Source of the DNA: an uncultured Alphaproteobacteria bacterium | GTDB lineage: Bacteria; Pseudomonadota; Alphaproteobacteria; CAAHEQ01; UBA3637 | Assembly: GCA_944391565.1 (NCBI GenBank) | Contig: CALXUB010000005.1 | Coordinates: 35,864 to 99,863, forward strand | Direction: 5' to 3' | Length of the DNA: 64,000 nucleotides | In this document: piece after piece, positions 1 through 11,258 of the stretch | How the letters are laid out: every line of letters starts with the position of its first letter | How positions within the stretch are numbered: the first letter of the stretch is position 1 | Made by a program: the position numbers and the translations under genes | Notes under the pieces: generated by a model | What the model was told of the DNA's origin: nothing | The model's input: the letters and a program-made list of their open reading frames with translations, nothing else | Databases searched by the model: none

Positions 1-2
1 TG

Positions 3-311
3 AATGTGGAAGGAACGGCGGCAGTCGGCACCATCGGCGGTGCGGTTGCGGGCGGTGCGGCCGGTTCAATGATCGGCGGCAACACGGCTGTCAATATTAT
101 CGGCGGCACGGCCGGTGCGATTTTGGGCGGCATGATCGGCAACACAGCTGAAAAAGCCATTACCAAAGACACGGCAATGCAGTTTTTAGTGCGTTTGTCA
201 AACGGCCAGACAACCGCCGTGGTGCAATCGAACGAGTTAAACTTCCGTGTCGGAGACAAAGTGTTGCTGATTACGACGGACGGAACGACTCGGCTGCAGT
301 ACGCGAATTAG
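3..311 (+). CDS. SlyB-like glycine-zipper protein (5' end missing)
   Basis: The reading frame is open to the left edge, so the N-terminus (probably a signal or lipobox) lies outside the window; the GTG at position 6 is likely internal. About 45 Gly/Ala-rich residues with repeated GxxxG spacing, such as VGTIGGAVAGG and GAILGGMIG, form a glycine zipper of the 2TM type. A short beta-rich tail follows, with VRLSNGQTTAVVQ and VGDKVLLI. This matches the SlyB/Pcp outer-membrane lipoprotein layout. The 3' end overlaps the convergent MATE gene by 41 bp. Family assignment is fairly secure; the role in envelope integrity is inferred from the family. Confidence 0.6.
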   Translation, partial: NVEGTAAVGTIGGAVAGGAAGSMIGGNTAVNIIGGTAGAILGGMIGNTAEKAITKDTAMQFLVRLSNGQTTAVVQSNELNFRVGDKVLLITTDGTTRLQYAN

Positions 312-1641
312 GCAGTGTGCGCAGAAAATACACGAACAAGCTGACGGACAACAGCACAGTTGTCACATCGGCGACGGGCTGAGCCCAAATATAGCCTTCA
401 AAGCCCCACCAGGCGTTGAACAAAAATAAAAACGGGATAAACAGCACGCATTGCCGCGCCAAAACAATCATAAAAGCCAACAGCGCCTTGCCGGTTGCCT
501 GAAACGTCATGGCAATCGTAAAATGCAGACCGAACAGCGGAATGGCGATTAAAAACGCCCGAAGCATCAAAGACCCGATGCGCGCCACTTCCCGGTTATC
601 CAAAAACCACAAGAACACCTGGTTGCTCAGCAGATAAAACACGCAACAGAAAAACACGGCCACACCGACCGCATAACCGAGTGTCACCCAAAATGCCTTT
701 TTGAGCCGCTTGATATTTCCGGCGCCGTAATTATACCCTGCAAAAGGCTGATATCCTTGTGAAATCCCCATAATCAGAAATAAAACAATACCAACGATAC
801 GCATCATAATGCCGTTGGCGGCAATGGTTTCATCGCCGTAGCGCATGGCTATGTTATTGGTTAGAATATGCGACACACTCATAATCAGGGCATTCAAAGC
901 CGCCGGCAAACCAATCGCCAGCACTTCAAACATCATATGCTTGTCCGGTCCCCAATAGCGTAAAGACAAGCTCAACAGGCTTCGTTTACCTTTAAAATAA
1001 AACAGATAATACACCACGCCGCAGGCATTGCCGGCCAAAGTCGCCCAAGCAGCGCCTTCGACTCCCCAGCCCCATCTCAGGATAAACAAATAATCCAGCA
1101 CGATATTCAGTCCCGTTCCGATGAAAATACCGTTCATAGCCTGCCGCGTGGCGCCTTCCGAACGAATAAGGCCTGCCAGAACGACCTGTAAAATCTGCAC
1201 AAAACTGAACAACGTTAAAATAGACAAGTAAGCCTGTGTATAACCGCGCGTGGCCGGTGACGTTCCCAACAAAGTCAAAACGGGCTTCATCAGAAAAAAC
1301 ACGGCAACGGTTGTGATGATACCGGATAACATAGACAAGTAAAACACGGTTGCGGTGGTTCGTTTGGCTTCATCGTAATTTTTGGCGCCCAGCTGACGGG
1401 AAATATAAGAGGCACCGCCGATCGCAAAGATGTTGCCGAGGGCTTGAATCAGCATGGCAAAAGGCATGGCCAGCGCAATGGCGGCAACCATATTGGCATC
1501 CCCCATTCGACCGATAAAAAACGTGTCCGTCAGGCCGTAAATCACCTGAACCAGCATGGCAAACATAGACGGCAGCGCCAGTCGCAAAATAGCGGCGGGA
1601 ACAGGTGTTTTTTCCAATAATTCCAGTTGTGCGGCTTTCAT
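271..1641 (-). CDS. MATE family multidrug/Na+ exporter
   Basis: A 456-residue integral membrane protein with about twelve hydrophobic segments in two similar halves, as in MATE (MatE domain) antiporters. The N-terminal half carries PSMFAMLVQVIYGLTDTFFIG, and a glycine-rich stretch follows near GNIFAIGGASYISRQLG, which is typical of DinF/NorM-like members. Length is normal. A clear AGGAGA ribosome site lies just upstream of the ATG at 1641. It is encoded downstream of the RND operon on the same strand with a 55-bp gap, so it could share that transcript. Substrate cannot be read from the sequence. Confidence 0.88.
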   Translation of the reverse strand: MKAAQLELLEKTPVPAAILRLALPSMFAMLVQVIYGLTDTFFIGRMGDANMVAAIALAMPFAMLIQALGNIFAIGGASYISRQLGAKNYDEAKRTTATVFYLSMLSGIITTVAVFFLMKPVLTLLGTSPATRGYTQAYLSILTLFSFVQILQVVLAGLIRSEGATRQAMNGIFIGTGLNIVLDYLFILRWGWGVEGAAWATLAGNACGVVYYLFYFKGKRSLLSLSLRYWGPDKHMMFEVLAIGLPAALNALIMSVSHILTNNIAMRYGDETIAANGIMMRIVGIVLFLIMGISQGYQPFAGYNYGAGNIKRLKKAFWVTLGYAVGVAVFFCCVFYLLSNQVFLWFLDNREVARIGSLMLRAFLIAIPLFGLHFTIAMTFQATGKALLAFMIVLARQCVLFIPFLFLFNAWWGFEGYIWAQPVADVTTVLLSVSLFVYFLRTLPNSRTAAESFRPS

Positions 1642-1696
1642 TTTATCTCCTGGAAAGGCACCTTAACACGGCTTTTTCGGAAAAGCAAGTCTTGCG

Positions 1697-3082
1697 CTAT
1701 TGAACGGTTCCCGTGGCTTTATAGAATTGAATGATATTCTGATAAATGGCTGCGTTGCTGTTAACCCAGTCGTTTTGAGCCGACAATCGCCGCAGTTCGG
1801 CGTCCAGCACATCGCTCATTTCCACAAGCCCCTGTTCATATTTTCCGCGTGTCAGACTGAGCACGTTGTCCATTTGTCGAAAAGCCCGTTCGGCCGAGGT
1901 ATTGCGGCGATATTCATTTTGAATGGCCGTCATGGCGTTTTTAATCTCATGAGCGGCCTGCAGCAACGTTTGCTGATAAGTGACGAGCTCTTCTTCTTTT
2001 TTGGCTTCCTGCAGCGCAACATTGTTTTTAAGAGCGCCCCAGTGGAAAATCGGCAGGCTGATTTCGGGTGCGTAAGAATAGGTCCAACTTCGTTTTTTTA
2101 ACAAATCCCGCATGTGAAAAGACTCAAAGCCCAACAAACCGCTCAACGACACTTTGGGATACAAATCGGCAATCGCCGCACCGACCAAGGCATTTTGCGC
2201 AATCAAGCTTTCTTCGGCGGCTTTGACGTCCGGTCGGTCGCGAACAACGGAAGCCGGTAATTCAAACAAATGCGCCAAGTTGTATTGAAACCGTTTGGCT
2301 GTTAAATTGCGCCCGCCGGCCAATTCGTTTTTTAAATCGCCGGGCAATCGTCCCAACAGCAGCGCCAGCGCATTGGCGCTTTCTTCTTTTTGAGTCTGAT
2401 ACTCAGGAATTTGCATTTGTGTCGTTTGAACGGCATAACCGGTCTGATCCAACGTCATTTCATCGGCCAAACCGGCTTCGAATTTTACCCGAACGGTTTG
2501 ATAGATGTCGGATTGAAGTTTCAGATTTTCCTGCGCGTTGTTCAACAACTGTTCGGCCGTGCGATAGGAAATATACTGATCGGCCACTTCGGCGGCCAGG
2601 GAAACATACACATTTTGCAAATTCGCCACAGCGGCACGCGCATTGGCGGCGGCAGCTTCCGTTTGGCGACGGATGGATCCGAAAATATCAATTTCCCATG
2701 ATGCGTCCAATCCGACTTGATATGTATCTTCATCATAAACCAATCCCAAGTTGCGGCTTTCTTTTACATAATTGTATTTCCCGCTGGCATCGATGGTAGG
2801 CAGCCCCGCCACTTTTTGAATGGACAGGCTGGCTCGTGCCTGCTTCAACCGTGTCAGCGCAATCCGGACTGTCGGCGCCTGACGCATGGCTTCTTCCAAC
2901 AGCTTGTTCAACGTCTTGTCCTGAAAGGCCAGATAAGAAATCTCGGGCGCTTTGGCGGCCACAGGTTTTAAATCCAACGATTGTTCCAACGCTTTATCAT
3001 CAAAGAAAGCCGGCTGCTCGTAATCCGGACCGACCGTGCAGGCCGTCAGAAGCATCAGCAAAATCAGCGCACGTTTCATCAT
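1697..3082 (-). CDS. RND efflux outer-membrane lipoprotein (OprM/NodT type)
   Basis: A 461-residue outer-membrane factor, the channel of a tripartite drug efflux pump. The N-terminus is a lipoprotein signal with lipobox LLTAC (Cys15), followed by the family start VGPDYEQP. The two TolC/OEP repeats are visible as long helical regions with [19 protein letters not shown] in the first and [16 protein letters not shown] beginning the second. The start overlaps the pump gene by 4 bp (ATGA), so it is the third gene of the operon. Length is normal and nothing is missing. Confidence 0.9.
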   Translation of the reverse strand: MMKRALILLMLLTACTVGPDYEQPAFFDDKALEQSLDLKPVAAKAPEISYLAFQDKTLNKLLEEAMRQAPTVRIALTRLKQARASLSIQKVAGLPTIDASGKYNYVKESRNLGLVYDEDTYQVGLDASWEIDIFGSIRRQTEAAAANARAAVANLQNVYVSLAAEVADQYISYRTAEQLLNNAQENLKLQSDIYQTVRVKFEAGLADEMTLDQTGYAVQTTQMQIPEYQTQKEESANALALLLGRLPGDLKNELAGGRNLTAKRFQYNLAHLFELPASVVRDRPDVKAAEESLIAQNALVGAAIADLYPKVSLSGLLGFESFHMRDLLKKRSWTYSYAPEISLPIFHWGALKNNVALQEAKKEEELVTYQQTLLQAAHEIKNAMTAIQNEYRRNTSAERAFRQMDNVLSLTRGKYEQGLVEMSDVLDAELRRLSAQNDWVNSNAAIYQNIIQFYKATGTVQ

Positions 3083-6000
3083 TTTCGACCTCCCGAACGA
3101 GCTTTTGAAACAGCAGGAGGCGGCGCAAACCGGCTTGCAAACGTGTCAAACAGCGCGAACAATGCCGGAATAAACACAATACCGACCAAAGTTGCCAAAA
3201 TCATGCCAAAAAACACCGACGTGCCGATGGCCCGCTGGCTGGCGGCCCCTGCCCCGGAAGCAATCACCATGGGAAACACACCCAAAATGAAGGTCAATGC
3301 TGTCATCAAAACGGCTCGGAACCGTTCAGAGGCTCCTTTCAGCGAGGCCTCCAAAATGCTCATCCCCTGCCGACGGAAGTCTAAAGTAAACTCGACAATC
3401 AAAATCGCGTTCTTGCTGGCCAACCCGATCAGCAGCACTAACCCCAGCTGCGCATAAATGCTGAGCGGATGCCCCATGATTTTCAATCCCAGCAACGCTC
3501 CCAAAATGGCAAACACGTTCGAAAACATCACCGCCAGCGCAATCAGCCAGCTTTCATACAATGCGACCAAAAACAAATAACCGAATACCACGGCCAAACT
3601 GATTAAAATCGCCGCCAACCCGCGGGTTTCGACTTCCTGCAACGACAATCCCGTCCAGGCAATTTCGTTTTGCCGTCCCAAATCGGCCGCCGCCAATCGT
3701 TCTACCGTGTCAATGGCCGTGCCGGTGCTGACTGAAGAAGCCGCTTGCGCCGTCACCGAAGCGGACATGTATTGGTTATAGCGATAGATGATTTTAGGCG
3801 ATAAAACCGTCTCGACGCGCGCAAAGCTTTTAACCGGCACATATTTTCCGTCAGCCGTTGGCACATGCAAATCCAACACATCCTGGATGCTTTTGCGATG
3901 GGTGTAGTCAGCTTGGACAATCACGCGGTTAATTTGACCTTCCAATGTAATGTTATTGACATATTGCGACCCCAGATTCGCCTGCAGCACATCAAACAAA
4001 GTCGATACGGGAATACCGTAGCTTTCCAACTTGGTGCGGTCAATGTCCAAAAACAAATGCGGCGTGCCGGAACTGAAGGTCGTAAAGGCATAAGACAAAT
4101 CCGGATTTTGATTCAATTTTTCCAAGAACGGCGCCAAAACGGCAAAAAACGACTCGGCAGACAGATTTTGATTCAGCTCCAGAACTTCAAAAGACAAACC
4201 GTCGCTGTTGCCGACACCCGGAATGGCCGGCAGAGCAAAAAAGTCAATCTGCGCACCGGACTGATCGGCAAACGTTTCATTCAGGCGAGCCATAATTCCT
4301 TGTAATGACAACGCCGCCGTTTTCCGTTCGGACCAATTTTCCAACCCGATAACGCCCAACGCAATGTTTTCACCACTGCCACCTAACAGGCTGGCACCGG
4401 CCACCGACATGAAATAAGACACTCCGTCAATTTGTCGGATTTCGGCGCCCATTTTGGTCAACAGCGCTTCGGTTTGGTTAATGCTGGCCGTTTCGGGTAA
4501 TTGAACGTTTGCAAAAACAATGCCTTGATCTTCTTGCGGCAAAAACGCCGTCGGCGTCACCCAAAACATCATTCCGATGCAACCGATGACAACCGCCATC
4601 AATACCGCTAAAACACCCAATCGCGCCGACAAAAAACCGACACCTTTTAAATACCAATCCCGGCTTTTATCCAAAACGCGGTTAAAGCCGTCAAAAAACG
4701 ACCGACGGCGGGACGGCCGGTTTTGATTTCTCAGAAAAATAGCGCACAAAGCCGGCGACAACGTCAAAGCGTTAAATGCCGAAAACACAACTGCCGTAGC
4801 AATGGTGACGGCAAACTGTTGATAAATCTTGCCCGTGATACCGGCCATCAAGCCGACCGGAATAAAAATAGACAACAGCACAAACGTCGTGGCTACAATC
4901 GCACTGCCGATTTGCTGCATGGCTTTGATGGCGGCCGCCTCGGCATCCAACCCTTCGTTGACCATCAGATACTGTGCGCGCTCGACCACGATAATGGCAT
5001 CGTCCACGACCAAACCGATGGCTAAAATCATGGCGAATAACGTCAAAATATTGATGTTAAATCCCAATACATAAATCACGGCAAATGTCGCAATCAAAGA
5101 TACGGGAATAGTAATGGTGGGAATCAAGGTGGATTTGGGATCCTGCAGGAAAATAAACACCACGGCAATCACCAAAGCAAAGGTGACAAACAACGTATCC
5201 ACGATGCTTTCAATGGAGGCACGCACGAAAGTCGTCGAGTCGTAAACAGGCGCGAGCTCCATGTCTTCCGGAAAGGTTCTGGAAAGCTTTTCAATTTCTT
5301 TGCGCACGGCTTTCATAATGGACAACGAGTTTGACCCCGGTGTTTGGGACAAACCGATCACCACGGCCGGCGCATCATCATAAGCGGCCGTCACATTATA
5401 CGAGTCGGCCCCGATTTCCACACGCGCCACATCTTTTAATCGAACAATTCCGCCGTTTTTACCGGTTGCCACGACAATTTGATTAAAATCTTTCACATCA
5501 TTCAGCAATCCTTTGGCCGTCAGCGATAACACCAATTCATTGCTTTTGGGACTGGGTGCCGCACCGATTTCACCGATGGAAGCTTCGGTGTTTTGGCTTT
5601 CGATGGCTTGAATGACATCTGAAACGGACAAGCCGAGGCTGGTCATTTTCTGGGGATTCAGCCACACCCGAATGCTATATTGCGGACCGTAAATCTGCAC
5701 GTCGCCGATGCCCGGCACACGGCTGAGCGGATTTAAAATCTGCGTATAAGCATAATTGCTTAAAAATAAATCACTTTGGCTGCCGCCGGGCGAACGAAGT
5801 ACCAGCATCGCCAAAATGTTGGCAGACTGCGTATCAACACTGATGCCTTCTTTGGTGACGATGGCCGGCAAATCGGCCGTCACTTGCTGCAGACGGTTTT
5901 CTACCTTGACCTGAGCTATATCGGGATCCGTGCCGATATCAAACGTGATGGTCAGCTTATAATCCCCCGCGTCGTCCGACGTCGAGTTCATGTAAAGCAT

Positions 6001-6228
6001 TCCTTCCACGCCGTTGATTTCATTTTCGATAGGCACCGCCACCGTATCCACCAGCACTTGAGCCGATGCGCCGGGATAACTGGCCTGCACGATAATCTGT
6101 GGCGGCGTAATGTCGGGATACTGCGCCACGGGCAGCACAACCAAACTCATCAAACCCAGCAAAATCATCACCACCGAAATCACGATGGCAAAACGCGGAC
6201 GGCGAATAAAGAACGCTGAAAAATTCAT
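3079..6228 (-). CDS. RND efflux inner-membrane pump (AcrB/MexB, HAE1 family)
   Basis: A 1049-residue proton-driven drug transporter, the usual HAE1 length. It starts with the family N-terminus [18 protein letters not shown] and has the two large periplasmic loops, each followed by clusters of membrane segments. The proton-relay paired aspartates are in [12 protein letters not shown], and the partner lysine in TM10 is in [13 protein letters not shown]. It is translationally coupled on both sides, with 4-bp overlaps to the adaptor gene upstream and the outer-membrane factor downstream. The three genes encode one complete envelope-spanning pump. Substrate range is unknown. Confidence 0.95.
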   Translation of the reverse strand: MNFSAFFIRRPRFAIVISVVMILLGLMSLVVLPVAQYPDITPPQIIVQASYPGASAQVLVDTVAVPIENEINGVEGMLYMNSTSDDAGDYKLTITFDIGTDPDIAQVKVENRLQQVTADLPAIVTKEGISVDTQSANILAMLVLRSPGGSQSDLFLSNYAYTQILNPLSRVPGIGDVQIYGPQYSIRVWLNPQKMTSLGLSVSDVIQAIESQNTEASIGEIGAAPSPKSNELVLSLTAKGLLNDVKDFNQIVVATGKNGGIVRLKDVARVEIGADSYNVTAAYDDAPAVVIGLSQTPGSNSLSIMKAVRKEIEKLSRTFPEDMELAPVYDSTTFVRASIESIVDTLFVTFALVIAVVFIFLQDPKSTLIPTITIPVSLIATFAVIYVLGFNINILTLFAMILAIGLVVDDAIIVVERAQYLMVNEGLDAEAAAIKAMQQIGSAIVATTFVLLSIFIPVGLMAGITGKIYQQFAVTIATAVVFSAFNALTLSPALCAIFLRNQNRPSRRRSFFDGFNRVLDKSRDWYLKGVGFLSARLGVLAVLMAVVIGCIGMMFWVTPTAFLPQEDQGIVFANVQLPETASINQTEALLTKMGAEIRQIDGVSYFMSVAGASLLGGSGENIALGVIGLENWSERKTAALSLQGIMARLNETFADQSGAQIDFFALPAIPGVGNSDGLSFEVLELNQNLSAESFFAVLAPFLEKLNQNPDLSYAFTTFSSGTPHLFLDIDRTKLESYGIPVSTLFDVLQANLGSQYVNNITLEGQINRVIVQADYTHRKSIQDVLDLHVPTADGKYVPVKSFARVETVLSPKIIYRYNQYMSASVTAQAASSVSTGTAIDTVERLAAADLGRQNEIAWTGLSLQEVETRGLAAILISLAVVFGYLFLVALYESWLIALAVMFSNVFAILGALLGLKIMGHPLSIYAQLGLVLLIGLASKNAILIVEFTLDFRRQGMSILEASLKGASERFRAVLMTALTFILGVFPMVIASGAGAASQRAIGTSVFFGMILATLVGIVFIPALFALFDTFASRFAPPPAVSKARSGGRK

Positions 6229-7403
6229 GAATCCCCCTCTTTGCCGGGATAACTCATGGCCGGCGGACGGGAAACGGCTTTTAATTTCATTTTAACGGTT
6301 TTATCCGGACTAAGGCGTGCGGGTGCCTCCAACACCACAAACGCCCCGTCTTCCAATCCGTCAAGCACCACATAGTTGGACTGAATGACCGGTCCCAATT
6401 CGATTTTGCGCGCCTCAACACGGTTATTTTCATTCACGACGGACACATAATTGCCGTCTTGTTTCATAGTGACGGCGCTTTGCGGCACCAAAATACCGTT
6501 CGGTACCTGTTTTTCGACCAGAACGTCCACATACGCATTGGACAACAGTTCTTTGTCGGGATTGTTAAAGTCCGCATACACCTGAACGGAGCTGGTTGAT
6601 TCGGCGACTTGGTTGTCCATGAACTGCACCGTGCCGGGAATATCGAACAATTCCCCGTCCGCCAACCGAAGCCGCACGGCGTCTTTTTGAAACAAAGTCG
6701 ACGAATCGGATCTTTTTTCCTGTAAGTATTCTTTATCCGTTATCGAAAACACTACCCGAATTGGCGACATTTGCACCAAATACGCCAAAGCCTGACCCGA
6801 CGGTCCCACGTAATCGCCTTTGGTGACATCAATATTGCCGACTAACCCGCTGATGGGCGCTTTGACCACCGTGTAATCATAATTCACCCGTGCTTGTTCC
6901 CAATTCGCCAACGCCGAAGCCAACGCCGCTTTTTCGGACAAATAATTTGCTTTGGCCTGGTCCAATTCCGACGGAGAAACAGCCTTGGCCCCTGCTTGTT
7001 TCATGCGGTTGTAATAAGTTTCAGCATTTGTGTAAGTCGCTGCGGCCTGTAAAATCGCTGCGTATCTGGCATCCAAAGCCGCTTTGTATTCATCCTGTTG
7101 CAGGACGAACAACACGTCACCGGCTTGAACACTTTGACCGCCCGACACACGCACCTCATCAACGAACCCGCTGATAAAAGGCAGAATATTCACTGAATGA
7201 ATGGGAATAACCGTGCCGATATAGGTCCGTGTCAAAACCAACGGCGCGGCTTCGATCCGCTGCACCACAACCGTCGGTTCTTCGACCGACCGCGGACTTT
7301 GTGCCGCTTTTGAGCGGCTTTCGTGCCGCCATACTGCCCATACCAGCGCCGCCGCCGCAATCAACACAACCAGCCCGATCAGGGCCTTCAGAATGCCTTT
7401 CAT
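6225..7403 (-). CDS. RND efflux periplasmic adaptor (HlyD/AcrA type)
   Basis: Membrane-fusion subunit that links the pump to the outer-membrane channel. I use the ATG at 7403 (392 residues) because a GGGGGAAAGG ribosome site precedes it; an in-frame TTG at 7427 would add eight residues over that site. Residues 1-25 are a membrane anchor. Next come a lipoyl half-motif ([16 protein letters not shown]), an alpha-hairpin with coiled coil, the second lipoyl half ([21 protein letters not shown]), and the beta-barrel and membrane-proximal domains. First gene of the efflux operon. Confidence 0.92.
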   Translation of the reverse strand: MKGILKALIGLVVLIAAAALVWAVWRHESRSKAAQSPRSVEEPTVVVQRIEAAPLVLTRTYIGTVIPIHSVNILPFISGFVDEVRVSGGQSVQAGDVLFVLQQDEYKAALDARYAAILQAAATYTNAETYYNRMKQAGAKAVSPSELDQAKANYLSEKAALASALANWEQARVNYDYTVVKAPISGLVGNIDVTKGDYVGPSGQALAYLVQMSPIRVVFSITDKEYLQEKRSDSSTLFQKDAVRLRLADGELFDIPGTVQFMDNQVAESTSSVQVYADFNNPDKELLSNAYVDVLVEKQVPNGILVPQSAVTMKQDGNYVSVVNENNRVEARKIELGPVIQSNYVVLDGLEDGAFVVLEAPARLSPDKTVKMKLKAVSRPPAMSYPGKEGDS

Positions 7404-7430
7404 CTGCCTTTCCCCCTTTTCTCCCAAAGG

Positions 7431-7459
7431 GACATAGGGCGATCGACGGCGCTTTGCAA
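7431..7459 (-). promoter_or_regulatory. Probable promoter of the RND efflux operon
   Basis: On the minus strand, TTGCAA (7454-7459) and TATGTC (7431-7436) are separated by 17 bp and lie about 28 bp upstream of the adaptor start. The match is moderate. The site sits in the intergenic region shared with the divergent HTH gene, so that product could act here. Confidence 0.45.
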
Positions 7460-7556
7460 GCCGTTTTGTGCCGTTTCATACCCGCCGATGAGGCCGTGCA
7501 TATCCCGTGTATGTCTTTTTGTTCCCAACAAAATAGGTATTTATGAAAAATTCTAT

Positions 7557-7585
7557 TTGCTTTTATTGGAATGAATGAATATAAT
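7557..7585 (+). promoter_or_regulatory. Sigma70-like promoter of the small HTH gene
   Basis: TTGCTT (7557-7562) and a perfect TATAAT (7580-7585) are spaced 17 bp apart, about 37 bp upstream of the HTH start codon. An AAAGGA ribosome site follows at 7611-7616. Confidence 0.65.
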
Positions 7586-7622
7586 AGCACTCAGAGCATA
7601 AGTTTGAAGTAAAGGATTTCGC

Positions 7623-7835
7623 ATGACACCTTCACAAAAAGAACAAGTCCGCCAACTGAAACAATCCATGGCACGCCATATTGTTTCTCTGCGTGAAAAA
7701 AAGGGCTTGACCCGCCAACAAGTGCAAGAACAAGTCCCCGTTTCAGCCGAAATTTTGTCGCACTTGGAAGAGGCAAAAGGAAACGTAAACGCTTATTCCT
7801 TATACAAAGTGCTGCAATTTTTGGAAAAAGCATAG
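7623..7835 (+). CDS. Small XRE/Cro-type helix-turn-helix protein
   Basis: A 70-residue protein that is almost entirely one HTH_3-like domain. Helices 2-3 are recognisable in LREKKGLTRQQVQEQVPVSAE, followed by the characteristic ILSHLEEAKGNVNAYSLYKVLQFL. No other domain is present, so it is probably a DNA-binding regulator that dimerises through the same fold. It is transcribed divergently from the RND efflux operon across a 220-bp gap, making it a candidate local regulator, but nothing in the sequence proves that target. Good promoter and ribosome site. Confidence 0.75.
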   Translation: MTPSQKEQVRQLKQSMARHIVSLREKKGLTRQQVQEQVPVSAEILSHLEEAKGNVNAYSLYKVLQFLEKA

Positions 7836-8020
7836 ACCAAACAAATAAGCATATTGACTTATTCGGTCGATAAAAATAACGCATTATTTTATCTTTCTAA
7901 AAACATCAAATAAAAATGCTATTTACCCGTACAAATTCTCGTGCAGCATGGTTGCACTTTTTACAGGCTGGTATGGGACAAAGTATGTTTGTGAAACAAC
8001 ATGATTTTCGTTAAAAACCC

Positions 8021-8049
8021 TTGACAAAACACATAAAACGGCGTTAGGT
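8021..8049 (+). promoter_or_regulatory. Promoter of gatCAB
   Basis: A perfect TTGACA at 8021-8026 is followed after 17 bp by a weak -10 (TTAGGT, 8044-8049), some 35 bp before gatC. The 250-bp gap between the HTH gene and gatC holds nothing else that I can identify. Confidence 0.5.
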
Positions 8050-8084
8050 TAAAAGCCTTGTTTTATGAAAGGGATTAAACAAAA

Positions 8085-8378
8085 ATGACGAAAATTGATA
8101 AAGACACCATTAAAGAAATGGCTTTTTGGGTGCGTGTTCGCATTCCCGATGAAGAAGCCGAAGTCATGGCCAAAGAGTTTACCGAAACACTTTCCTGGAT
8201 CGGGGAAAGATTGAAAAACCCGGAAATTCAAACCGTTCCACCAATGGTCACTCCGTTTGACGAGCAAATCCCTTTACGACAAGACATCGTGACCGAAGGA
8301 CATCAAACCGCAGCCGTTTTATCCAATGCAACGGATGCGACCGATGAATTTTTCTCAGTTCCCAAAATGGTGGAGTAA
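8085..8378 (+). CDS. gatC: Asp/Glu-tRNA amidotransferase subunit C
   Basis: A 97-residue GatC, the small subunit that clamps GatA and GatB together in the heterotrimer converting misacylated Glu-tRNA(Gln) and/or Asp-tRNA(Asn) to the amide forms. The family pattern IKEMAFWVRVRIPDEEAEVMAKEF is present at the N-terminus, followed by the proline-containing linker PMVTPF. Length is typical. It is the first gene of a gatC-gatA-gatB operon with a 3-bp gap to gatA. The operon implies that the organism makes Gln-tRNA and/or Asn-tRNA by the indirect route. Confidence 0.92.
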   Translation: MTKIDKDTIKEMAFWVRVRIPDEEAEVMAKEFTETLSWIGERLKNPEIQTVPPMVTPFDEQIPLRQDIVTEGHQTAAVLSNATDATDEFFSVPKMVE

Positions 8379-8381
8379 AAA

Positions 8382-9767
8382 ATGACTGATTTAACTGAAT
8401 TGACATTAACAGACGCTTTAAAAGGTCTGGCAGAAAAAAAGTTTTCAAGCGTTGAACTGACAAAGGCTTATTTAACCAAAATGGAACAGCTGCGCCGCTT
8501 GAACGCATATATTACGGAAACCCCCGAAAAAGCGCTGGACATGGCCGAAAAATCGGATGCCCGCCGCGCCCGGGGTGAAGCCGGCAAACTGGACGGCATT
8601 CCTTTGGGAATCAAGGACATGTTCTGTACAAAAGGCACCAAAACAACAGCGGCCTCGCGCATTTTATCCAATTTTGTCCCCCCGTTTGAAGCCACGACAA
8701 CCCAACGTTTGTGGGACGCGGGTGCCGTCATGCTCGGCAAAACCAATACCGATGAGTTCGCCATGGGGTCTTCGACGATTACCAGCTATTACGGTGTGAC
8801 ACACAATCCGCATGATGAAAACAAAGTGCCGGGCGGTTCTTCGGGCGGATCGGCAGCAGCTGTCGCAGCACACATGTGCGCCGGCGCAACCGGAACAGAA
8901 ACTGGCGGCTCTATCCGCCATCCGGCGTCGTTTTGCAAAGTGTCCGGATTTAAGCCTACTTACGGACGTTGCTCCCGATATGGGGTGATTGCCTATGCGT
9001 CCAGCTTGGATGAGCCGGGCGTGCTGGCCCGCAGCGTAGAAGACTGCGCCCGCATGATTGAAGTCATGGCCGGACATGATCCCAAAGATTCAACCTCCTC
9101 TCATCGGGAAGTGCCTGAGTTTCATAAAATGCTGGACAAGAACATCAAAGGCATGAAAATCGGCATTCCGAAAGAGTATCAAGAATTGTTGCCGCCCAAC
9201 TGGGAAAAAGCTGTTCAATTTTTAAAAGATGAAGGAGCCGTTTTAATGGACGTCGACATGCCGCACACCGAAGAAGCCGGCATGGTGTATTACGTCATTT
9301 CCCAAGGGGAAGCAACAACCAACCTGGCCCGCTATGACGGGGCACGCTATGGTGTTCGGGAAGACGGGGCCACATTGGACGAAATGTACATGAACACGCG
9401 CATGAAGGGTTTTGGACAGGAAGTGCGCAACCGCATGATTTTGGGAACCTTCTTTACGTCGGCCAAAGGATATAACGATTACTTTGTTCCGGCACAAAAA
9501 ATGCGTTCCTTAATCAAGCAAGACTTTGACAAAGCTTTTGAAAAAGTCGATGTGTTGTTCAGCCCGGCCGTCCCCATTGAGCCTTTTACGATTGAAGAAG
9601 CCAAACACGGCGCTGCGAAAGGTCGCTTTAACGACAATTACCTGATGCCGTCTTGTTTAACCGGCGTGCCGGCAGGCTGCGCCAACAACGGGCTTCAGGT
9701 CATCGGCCGGATGTGGGATGATGCGACGGTTTTAAAAGTTTTGGATGTTGTGGAGATGTGCAAATGA
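8382..9767 (+). CDS. gatA: Asp/Glu-tRNA amidotransferase subunit A
   Basis: A 461-residue amidase-signature enzyme that releases ammonia from glutamine for tRNA-dependent transamidation. The catalytic Ser-cisSer-Lys set is visible: the lysine in [10 protein letters not shown], then [13 protein letters not shown], and the nucleophile region [13 protein letters not shown]. It is slightly shorter than the common ~485 residues, but the C-terminus ends normally ([11 protein letters not shown]). The stop codon overlaps the gatB ATG (ATGA). Confidence 0.95.
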   Translation: MTDLTELTLTDALKGLAEKKFSSVELTKAYLTKMEQLRRLNAYITETPEKALDMAEKSDARRARGEAGKLDGIPLGIKDMFCTKGTKTTAASRILSNFVPPFEATTTQRLWDAGAVMLGKTNTDEFAMGSSTITSYYGVTHNPHDENKVPGGSSGGSAAAVAAHMCAGATGTETGGSIRHPASFCKVSGFKPTYGRCSRYGVIAYASSLDEPGVLARSVEDCARMIEVMAGHDPKDSTSSHREVPEFHKMLDKNIKGMKIGIPKEYQELLPPNWEKAVQFLKDEGAVLMDVDMPHTEEAGMVYYVISQGEATTNLARYDGARYGVREDGATLDEMYMNTRMKGFGQEVRNRMILGTFFTSAKGYNDYFVPAQKMRSLIKQDFDKAFEKVDVLFSPAVPIEPFTIEEAKHGAAKGRFNDNYLMPSCLTGVPAGCANNGLQVIGRMWDDATVLKVLDVVEMCK

Positions 9768-11221
9768 CATATCATGTAGAAGGGAAAACAGGAACTTGGG
9801 AACTTGTCTGCGGACTGGAAGTTCACTGTGAAATTATTTCCAATTCAAAAGTCTTCAGCGGGGCTTCGGCCGAATTCGGCGGCGAACCGAATGATCATGT
9901 GGCTTTTTTGGACGCCGGCTTTCCGGGACAGCTGCCTGTTTTAAACGAAAAGTGCGTGGAACAGTGCATTAAAACCGGGTTTGGTTTGAATGCTAAGATT
10001 AACAAGCATTCGGTTTTTGACCGCAAAAATTATTTCTATGGCGACTTACCGACGGGCTATCAGATCACTCAGCTGTTTTATCCCATCGTGGGCGAAGGGT
10101 ATTTGGATGTCACCAATGAAGACGGCGGAATCAGCCGGATCGGCATCGAACGGCTTCATTTGGAACAGGACGCCGGAAAATCTATTCATGACATGCATCC
10201 CACGCGTTCTTACCTGGACTTTAACCGAGCGGGCGTGGGCTTGATGGAAATTGTTTCAAAGCCGGACATTCGTTCTCCGGAAGAAGCAGGCGATTATTTG
10301 CGCAAGTTGCGTTCGATCGTGCGGTATTTGGGTACGTGCGACGGCAACATGGACGAAGGTTCCATGCGCTGCGATATTAACGTTTCCGTCCGTAAAGTCG
10401 GAGAAGAAGGCTATCGCCACCGTGTGGAAATTAAGAATGTCAACTCGGTGAAGTTTGTCATGCAAGCCATTGATCTGGAAGTTCATCGTCAAATTGATTT
10501 ATATGAAAGAGGATTGGACTTCCCGCAGGAAACACGTTTGTTTGATCCGGAAAACATGGAAACACGCGCCATGCGCAGTAAAGAAAACGCATTGGATTAT
10601 CGGTATTTCCCCGATCCAGATTTGCCGCCTTTAGATATTACGGACGAATACATTGAACGCATCCGTCAAAATCTGCCGGAGCTGCCGGAAGCCAAAAAAG
10701 CCCGCTTTATGGATGAATTGGGATTGCCAGAATATGATGCACGGATTTTGGTGTCTGACCGTGAAACGGCGCTTTATTTTGAAGCGGCCGCCAAAGGGCG
10801 GGATGCCAAAAAAGTCGCAAACTGGGTCATGGGGGATTTATTTGCCGCCCTGAACCGAGACTATATTGCCATTGAAAACAGTCCTGTCGTTCCCGAACAC
10901 TTGGGCGCATTGGTGGACTTGATTACAGATGGCACGATTTCCGGCAAAATCGCTAAAGAAGTCTTTGAAATCATGTTCGAAACCAAACGCCATCCGGCCG
11001 AAATCGTGGAGGAAAAAGGATTAAAACAAGTTTCCGATACCGGCGCCATTGAAAAAATGATTGATGAAATTTTGGCTGCTAACCCGGATAAAGTGGCCGA
11101 AATCAAGGCAGGTAAAGAAAAACTGAAGGGCTGGTTTGTGGGACAGATTATGAAAGCGTCCCAAGGTAAAGTCAATCCGGCTTTAGCTAATGAGCTTTTG
11201 GAAAAGAAACTGGCTGATTAA
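9764..11221 (+). CDS. gatB: Asp/Glu-tRNA amidotransferase subunit B
   Basis: The kinase-like subunit that binds the misacylated tRNA and phosphorylates the side-chain carboxyl. The N-terminal signature [13 protein letters not shown], the central [17 protein letters not shown] and [11 protein letters not shown], and the helical YqeY-like tail ending [19 protein letters not shown] are all present; 485 residues. I prefer the ATG at 9764, 8 nt after GGAG, over an in-frame GTG at 9758. Third and last gene of the operon, followed by a hairpin. Confidence 0.95.
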   Translation: MTYHVEGKTGTWELVCGLEVHCEIISNSKVFSGASAEFGGEPNDHVAFLDAGFPGQLPVLNEKCVEQCIKTGFGLNAKINKHSVFDRKNYFYGDLPTGYQITQLFYPIVGEGYLDVTNEDGGISRIGIERLHLEQDAGKSIHDMHPTRSYLDFNRAGVGLMEIVSKPDIRSPEEAGDYLRKLRSIVRYLGTCDGNMDEGSMRCDINVSVRKVGEEGYRHRVEIKNVNSVKFVMQAIDLEVHRQIDLYERGLDFPQETRLFDPENMETRAMRSKENALDYRYFPDPDLPPLDITDEYIERIRQNLPELPEAKKARFMDELGLPEYDARILVSDRETALYFEAAAKGRDAKKVANWVMGDLFAALNRDYIAIENSPVVPEHLGALVDLITDGTISGKIAKEVFEIMFETKRHPAEIVEEKGLKQVSDTGAIEKMIDEILAANPDKVAEIKAGKEKLKGWFVGQIMKASQGKVNPALANELLEKKLAD

Positions 11222-11227
11222 GATAAA

Positions 11228-11257
11228 CCGCTGTCGTTTTAACAAAGGCGACAGCGG
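11228..11257. terminator. Hairpin between gatB and the radical SAM gene
   Basis: A perfect 9-bp inverted repeat, CCGCTGTCG/CGACAGCGG with a 12-nt loop, lies between two convergent stop codons. There is no long T-run on the plus strand; TTTAT follows on the minus strand. It probably serves as a bidirectional terminator. Confidence 0.6.
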
Positions 11258-11258
11258 C

